Assembly: GCF_014648195.1 (NCBI RefSeq)
Contig: NZ_BMQQ01000001.1
Coordinates: 173,535-237,534, forward strand
Reading direction: 5' to 3'
DNA length: 64,000 nt
Source: Streptomyces purpureus
Lineage (GTDB): Bacteria > Actinomycetota > Actinomycetes > Streptomycetales > Streptomycetaceae
This document shows positions 59,778 to 64,000 of the stretch, in pieces (within the stretch, counting starts at the first letter, position 1; the number at the start of each line of letters is the position of its first letter). The translations under genes and the position numbers were made by a program. Under the pieces are notes generated by a model. That model was not told the DNA's origin and made no database searches. It saw only the letters and a program-made list of their open reading frames with translations.

Positions 59778-61525
59778 ACCACACCCACGCGGTGGCCGCC
59801 GTCACCGCCGTCGTCCTCGCCACCGTGCTCCTCGGCGCCCTCGGCCTGCGGATATCCCGTACCACCTCCGACTTCCTCGTCGCCTCCCGCACCGTCAAAC
59901 CGGGGCTGAACGCCGCCGCCATCAGCGGCGAGTACCTCTCCGCCGCCTCCTTCCTCGGCATCGCAGGCCTGGTCCTCCTCCAAGGCCCGGACATGCTCTG
60001 GTACCCGGTCGGCTACACCGCCGGATACCTCGTCCTGCTCGTCCTCGTCGCGGCCCCGCTGCGCCGCTCGGGGGCGTACACGCTCTCCGACTTCGCCGAG
60101 GCCCGCCTCGAATCCCCGCCCGTCCGCAGGCTCGCCAGCCTCTTCGTCGTCGGGATCGGCTGGCTCTATCTGCTGCCGCAGCTCCAGGGCGCCGGGCTCA
60201 CCCTCCAGATCCTCACCGGCGCCCCCGACTGGCTCGGCGGAGTCGTCGTCGCGGTGGTCGTCACCGGCGCCGTGGCCGCCGGCGGCATGCGCTCCATCAC
60301 CTTCGTCCAGGCCTTCCAGTACTGGCTCAAGCTCACCGCCCTGCTCGTGCCCGCCCTCTTCCTGGTCACCGCCTGGCTCGGCGACGACGCGCCCCGCGCC
60401 CGCTTCGACGCCCCCGCCGTCTTCCGCTCGCACACCGAGGTACGCATCGACGACACCGTACGGATCGACGTCGACGCGCCCCTGACGCTCACCGCCACCG
60501 GCCGCGTCGACCACGTCCCGTACGACAAGGGGCGGCTCACCCTCACCGAGGGCACCCACCGGATCGAGGCCGGCACCACCCTCGGCTTCCCGGCCGGCGC
60601 GCCCGTCCCCGAGCGGGCCGCCAGCGACACCGACCCCCTCGGCTGGTCCCAGCCGCTCGCCGGGGGCCGCGACGGCTACCAGCTCTACGCCACCTACGGC
60701 CTGATCCTCGCCACCTTCCTCGGCACCATGGGCCTGCCGCACGTCGCCGTCCGCTTCTACACCAGCCCCAACGGCCGCGCCGCCCGCCGCACCACCCTCG
60801 TCGTCCTCGGCCTCGTCGGCGCCTTCTACCTGCTGCCGCCCGTCTACGGCGCCCTCGGCAGGATCTACGCGCCCGAACTGGCCCTCACCGGAGCCGCGGA
60901 CGCCGCCGTGCTCGTCCTGCCCGACCGGATCGTCGGCGGCCTCGCCGGAGACCTGCTCGGCGCCCTGCTCGCGGGCGGCGCGTTCGCCGCGTTCCTGTCC
61001 ACCGCGTCCGGGCTGACCATGTCGGTCGCCGGCACGCTCACCCAGGACATGCTGCCCGCGCGCGGCGTACGGCACTTCAGGCTGGCCACCGTCCTGGCCA
61101 TGGCCGTCCCGCTCGCCGTCAGCGTCGTCACCGCCAACGTGCCCGTCGCCGACGCCGTCGGGCTTGCCTTCGCCGTCTCCGCCTCCTCCTTCTGCCCGCT
61201 GCTCGTCCTCGGCATCTGGTGGCGCGGACTCACCCCGCCCGGCGCGGCGGCGGGCCTGCTCATCGGCGGCGGCAGCGCGCTCACCGCCGTCATGGCCACC
61301 CGGGCCGGGCTCGCCCCCGCCGGCTGGCCGCACACCCTCATGGCCTGGCCCGCGGTCTGGTCGGTGCCGCTCGGCTTCCTCACCATGGTGGTGGTCTCCT
61401 GGCTCACCCCCCGCCATGTCCCACCCGGCACCCAGGCCACCCTGGCCCGCCTCCACCTCCCCGAAGACCTCGCCCCCGAAGCTCTCGCCCCTGAAGCTCT
61501 CGCACCGGAAGGAGGCAGACGTTGA
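59774..61525 (+). CDS. sodium/solute symporter (acetate/carboxylate type)
   Basis: This 583-residue SSS-family transporter has about 13 helices. The N-terminal A-A-A-I-S-G-E-Y-L-S-A-A-S-F-L-G-I-A-G and G-L-P-H-V-A-V-R-F-Y-T segments are typical of ActP-like acetate or pyruvate symporters. A hydrophilic loop of about 90 residues (about 205-300) is an insert relative to short members. It is coupled to the DUF485-like gene upstream and overlaps the kinase TTG downstream (TTGA). Confidence 0.88.
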   Translation: MNHTHAVAAVTAVVLATVLLGALGLRISRTTSDFLVASRTVKPGLNAAAISGEYLSAASFLGIAGLVLLQGPDMLWYPVGYTAGYLVLLVLVAAPLRRSGAYTLSDFAEARLESPPVRRLASLFVVGIGWLYLLPQLQGAGLTLQILTGAPDWLGGVVVAVVVTGAVAAGGMRSITFVQAFQYWLKLTALLVPALFLVTAWLGDDAPRARFDAPAVFRSHTEVRIDDTVRIDVDAPLTLTATGRVDHVPYDKGRLTLTEGTHRIEAGTTLGFPAGAPVPERAASDTDPLGWSQPLAGGRDGYQLYATYGLILATFLGTMGLPHVAVRFYTSPNGRAARRTTLVVLGLVGAFYLLPPVYGALGRIYAPELALTGAADAAVLVLPDRIVGGLAGDLLGALLAGGAFAAFLSTASGLTMSVAGTLTQDMLPARGVRHFRLATVLAMAVPLAVSVVTANVPVADAVGLAFAVSASSFCPLLVLGIWWRGLTPPGAAAGLLIGGGSALTAVMATRAGLAPAGWPHTLMAWPAVWSVPLGFLTMVVVSWLTPRHVPPGTQATLARLHLPEDLAPEALAPEALAPEGGRR

Positions 61526-62745
61526 GCGGGACCGACCTGGCGGTGCTGGCCGCCGCCGCTGCCGTGCTGCTCGCCGGGGGGTTCGCCGCCGGGCGGCTCA
61601 CCGGCCGCCGGGGGAGCGGAGGCGACCTGGACCTCGGCACGCCCGTGGAGCGGGCCACGTTCCAGACCCTGCACACCGCCTCGCTCGCCGCGCCCCCGCT
61701 GCGCGCCGGGCTCACCGGCGACACCGCCCGCAAGGCCGCCCGCCGGCTGCGCTCACTCCTCGGCACCGAAGCCCTCTGCCTCACCGACCGCAAGTCCGTG
61801 CTCGCCTGGGACGGACCCGGCGGCGACCACCACCGCGACCAGGTCACCCAGCTGGTCGCCGAGGTCCTCGACTCCGGCCGCAGCCGCAGCGTCCACACCG
61901 GCTGCGCCGACCTGGAGTGCCCGCTGCGCTGGGCCGTCATCGCGCCGCTGACCGGCGAGGAGGGTGTGCTCGGCGCGCTCGTCGCCTACGGCTCGCGGGA
62001 GTCCGCGGTGCTGGTCAGGGCGGCGACCGAGGTCGCCCGCTGGGTCTCCGTACAGCTGGAACTGGCCGAGCTCGACCGCTCCCGCACCCGGCTGATCGAG
62101 GCCGAGATCCGCGCCCTGCGCGCCCAGATATCCCCGCACTTCATCTTCAACTCGCTCGCCGCGATCGCCTCCTTCGTCCGCACCGACCCCGAGCGAGCCC
62201 GCGAACTCCTCCTGGAATTCGCCGACTTCACGCGCTACTCCTTCCGCCGGCACGGCGACTTCACCCAGCTCGCCGACGAGCTGCGCTCGATCGAGCAGTA
62301 CCTGGCGCTCGCCGGGGCCCGGTTCGGCGACCGGCTCAAGGTGACCCTGCAGATCGCCCCCGAGGTGCTGCCGGTGACCCTGCCGTTCCTCTGCCTCCAG
62401 CCGCTGGTGGAGAACGCCGTCAAGCACGGCCTGGAGGACTCCCGCGGCGCCCGCACGGTCACGATCGCGGCCCGGGACGCGGGCTCCGAGGCCGTGGTCG
62501 TCATCGAGGACGACGGCGTCGGCATGGAGCCGGAGGTGCTGCGCGCGATCCTGTCGGGGGAGCGGCCCCCGTCCTCGGGGATCGGGCTCTCCAACGTCGA
62601 CGAACGGCTGCGCCAGGTGTACGGCGACGACCACGGCCTGGTCGTCGAGACCGGCGTCGGCGCGGGGATGAAGATCACGGTACGGATCCCCAAGTACCGC
62701 GCGGGTGTCCACCGGGCTCCGCACGGCCCGGCCGGTGCTCCTTAG
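61522..62745 (+). CDS. LytS-type sensor histidine kinase
   Basis: This 407-residue kinase has one N-terminal membrane helix, a GAF-like region (about 60-175), the His_kinase motif with phospho-acceptor His206 in I-S-P-H-F-I-F-N-S-L and an HATPase_c N box P-L-V-E-N-A-V-K-H-G-L. It lacks the five-helix 5TM-5TMR sensor of classical LytS. TTG 61522 is supported by GGAGG and the overlap with the symporter stop. It should phosphorylate the LytTR regulator at 58145. Coupling to the symporter suggests the substrate or its flux is the signal. Confidence 0.88.
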   Translation: MSGTDLAVLAAAAAVLLAGGFAAGRLTGRRGSGGDLDLGTPVERATFQTLHTASLAAPPLRAGLTGDTARKAARRLRSLLGTEALCLTDRKSVLAWDGPGGDHHRDQVTQLVAEVLDSGRSRSVHTGCADLECPLRWAVIAPLTGEEGVLGALVAYGSRESAVLVRAATEVARWVSVQLELAELDRSRTRLIEAEIRALRAQISPHFIFNSLAAIASFVRTDPERARELLLEFADFTRYSFRRHGDFTQLADELRSIEQYLALAGARFGDRLKVTLQIAPEVLPVTLPFLCLQPLVENAVKHGLEDSRGARTVTIAARDAGSEAVVVIEDDGVGMEPEVLRAILSGERPPSSGIGLSNVDERLRQVYGDDHGLVVETGVGAGMKITVRIPKYRAGVHRAPHGPAGAP

Positions 62746-62772
62746 CCGGTGCTCCGCGGCTGCGCCCCGGGG

Positions 62773-63273
62773 TCAGTACAGATGGATCGCGAGATGCCCG
62801 AGCGGCAGCCCCAGCTGCCAGGCGGGGGTCCACACCTGGGCCGACTCCTCGACGGGCCGGCCCGCGGCGGTGAGGTCGGCGGCCAGCACCTCGGTCGACT
62901 CCAGGCGGCGCCAGGTCCGCCGAGCCAGTAAGAGATCGGGCCCGGGCCCGCCGCGCGGCTCGCGCGCCTCACGCGCGGCGAGCCGCTCGCGTACCCACTG
63001 CGGCCAGGGGTGGCCGTGCGAGGTGCGCGAGAGCCACTCGTCGATCCGGGCGACGGCGCGGGCCCCGGCCAGCGCGCCGGTCTCGTCGCAGAGGTAGATC
63101 GTGAGCGCCAGCGTCTGTCTGCCGGCCAGGTACTCGAGCGAGCCGGGGGCGACGAGCCGACCGGTGCGCAGCAGTTCGTCGGCCATCGACTCGGCGCTCC
63201 ACCAGGCCATCGGTACGACCTGCTCGCCGCCTCCGCCGGTGCCGTTCGTGCTCTCGGGCAGCAAGGTTCCCAC
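62773..63273 (-). CDS. uncharacterised 166-residue protein
   Basis: This soluble protein has motifs W-W-S-A-E-S-M-A-D-E-L-L, Y-L-A-G-R-Q-T-L-A-L-T-I-Y-L and a C-terminal L-P-L-G-H-L-A-I-H-L-Y. I do not recognise the family. Codon use is normal. GTG 63273 is used, with a weak GGAAG upstream; ATG 63210 is an alternative. The gene is convergent with the LytS-type kinase. Confidence 0.7.
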   Translation of the reverse strand: MGTLLPESTNGTGGGGEQVVPMAWWSAESMADELLRTGRLVAPGSLEYLAGRQTLALTIYLCDETGALAGARAVARIDEWLSRTSHGHPWPQWVRERLAAREAREPRGGPGPDLLLARRTWRRLESTEVLAADLTAAGRPVEESAQVWTPAWQLGLPLGHLAIHLY

Positions 63274-63480
63274 CTTCTTCCGGACGTCATGGGACAGGGC
63301 CTCACGGACCTAGACGACGAGCCTTACCCGTGGGACACGGGTGTGGGCGGGTCTTTACCCAACTGACCGGTGTGGTTTCCGATACGTATCCCGTCCACCG
63401 CGTGGCGTCAGGAAGCCGGTGCGGCAAGGGTGACTCGGGTGGTGTCGAGTGGCGTACCAGAGAGTCTTTCTGACGGAGCG

Positions 63481-63891
63481 TCAGCCAAGGAGGGCGTACA
63501 CGGCGGTCGCGTGTGCGGCGGTCTCGCCGGAGCCGTCGGCGCGCAGGGTGATGTCCGCGAACGCCATGCGCCGTCCGGTCTTCGTCAGCCGGGCGTGCAC
63601 CAGCACATCCGCTCCGGTGACCGCGCGCTGGAAGCTGATCGACTGCTGGACGGTGGTCATCGGGACGAACCCGCCGCGCGCGGCGGCCACCGCGACCACG
63701 GTCGCGGTGTCGGCCGCGGCCATCATGGCCTGTCCGGACAGCCCGCCGCCCTCCCGGGCCAGCCGGTCCGACCAGGGCAGCCGCAGCACGGCCTCCTGGT
63801 CGCCGACCGTCATCACCGTCAGTCCGAGATCCAGGACCCAGGGGGCGAAGTTGTCGGCGAGGACCTTCTCGGCGGCGGTCGTCAGCGTCAC
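63481..63891 (-). CDS. PaaI-type acyl-CoA thioesterase
   Basis: This 136-residue hot-dog protein has G-G-L-S-G-Q-A-M-M-A-A-A-D-T-A-T and Q-Q-S-I-S-F-Q-R-A-V-T-G motifs typical of PaaI/YbgC-like thioesterases that release free acids from CoA esters. GTG 63891 overlaps the stop of a partial upstream gene (GTGA), so coupling is likely. It has no clear ribosome site of its own. The substrate is unknown. Confidence 0.8.
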   Translation of the reverse strand: MTLTTAAEKVLADNFAPWVLDLGLTVMTVGDQEAVLRLPWSDRLAREGGGLSGQAMMAAADTATVVAVAAARGGFVPMTTVQQSISFQRAVTGADVLVHARLTKTGRRMAFADITLRADGSGETAAHATAVYALLG

Positions 63892-64000
63892 GCGGTCATT
63901 GTGCGGGGGGAGCGCGCCGCGTGGGAAGAGCGCATGCGGCTGTATCCGGGCAGCCGGGGGCCGAGCGCGCGCAGCGCGTAGAACGAGCGGGACTTCACGG
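63888..64000 (-). CDS. C-terminal end of a gene cut by the window edge
   Basis: An open frame enters from the right edge and ends at TGA 63890-63888, overlapping the thioesterase GTG. The visible 36 codons read K-S-R-S-F-Y-A-L-R-A-L-G-P-R-L-P-G-Y-S-R and then a Arg/Ser-rich tail. The overlap and codon use make it plausible, but the family cannot be judged. Confidence 0.4.
   Translation of the reverse strand, partial: VKSRSFYALRALGPRLPGYSRMRSSHAARSPRTMTA

Noticed and set aside
59687..61456. Long minus-strand frame opposite the symporter
   Set aside because: Repetitive Gly/Glu/Asp/Arg composition and absence of a ribosome site mark it as a shadow of the symporter gene.

Overview
The window is a 64 kb chromosomal piece from a Streptomyces or a very close actinomycete. 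Evidence: GC-rich sequence with G/C in almost every third codon position, many GTG and TTG starts behind GGAGG-type ribosome sites, NsrR with Cys-X5-Cys-X5-Cys, a DtxR/IdeR-type iron box, Streptomyces-typical DUF6479 and DUF6777 proteins, an Rpf-type muralytic enzyme and several SpoIIE-type PP2C phosphatases. No rRNA, tRNA, insertion sequence or CRISPR array was seen.

Layout. 1-9.8 kb: an edge-truncated DUF350 membrane protein, DoxX, two translationally coupled sensor/SpoIIE phosphatases, then nitric-oxide functions: flavohaemoglobin plus a PNPOx-like protein, divergent nsrR, and an internally deleted second hmpA behind a retained NsrR-like site. 9.8-20.4 kb: a hydrolase island around one LacI-family gene, with two type-B carboxylesterases, one alpha/beta hydrolase, a SurE-like nucleotidase, two PAP2 proteins (one lacking both catalytic histidines) and an MFS transporter. 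Copies of a GTTACACGTGTAAC-like palindrome lie in its promoter regions, so it looks like a local regulon. Minisatellite-like repeats fill its intergenic gaps.

20.4-30.5 kb: an anti-sigma-type ATPase, then an aryl-CoA/gentisate catabolic cluster: aryl-CoA ligase, thioesterase, fused salicylyl-CoA 5-hydroxylase/old-yellow-enzyme oxidoreductase, nitrilase, gentisate 1,2-dioxygenase, FAH-family hydrolase, maleate isomerase and a PaaX-type regulator. Together they could convert a 2-substituted benzoate (perhaps from a nitrile) through its CoA thioester to gentisate, maleylpyruvate, maleate plus pyruvate, and fumarate. 30.6-34.6 kb: an iron-box-controlled siderophore importer.

34.6-40.8 kb is a gene graveyard: a Tag glycosylase tail, a GlxA-like head joined to a metallo-beta-lactamase-fold tail, a decayed arsenic locus (intact arsM, broken arsR, aquaporin scrap) and an AbiEii-like nucleotidyltransferase module. 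40.8-48.4 kb: panD, a proline-rich protein, a protein strikingly like eukaryotic RhoGDI, an Rpf-LysM-M23 wall hydrolase, a drug/metabolite-type transporter, a Tat-exported beta-carbonic anhydrase, an FhuF-like Fe-S protein, a zinc-ribbon SDR and a 56-residue peptide gene. 48.7-58.1 kb: an LMF1-like/DUF1990/YndJ gene group with twin palindromic operators, a DUF6777 lipoprotein, a third SpoIIE phosphatase, a WS/DGAT acyltransferase, an Fpg/Nei glycosylase and a zinc anti-sigma factor. 58.1-64 kb: a LytTR regulator, small proteins, a sodium/solute symporter and a LytS-like kinase in one operon, then small genes and a thioesterase.

All functions are inferred by reading the sequence; no database search was run.
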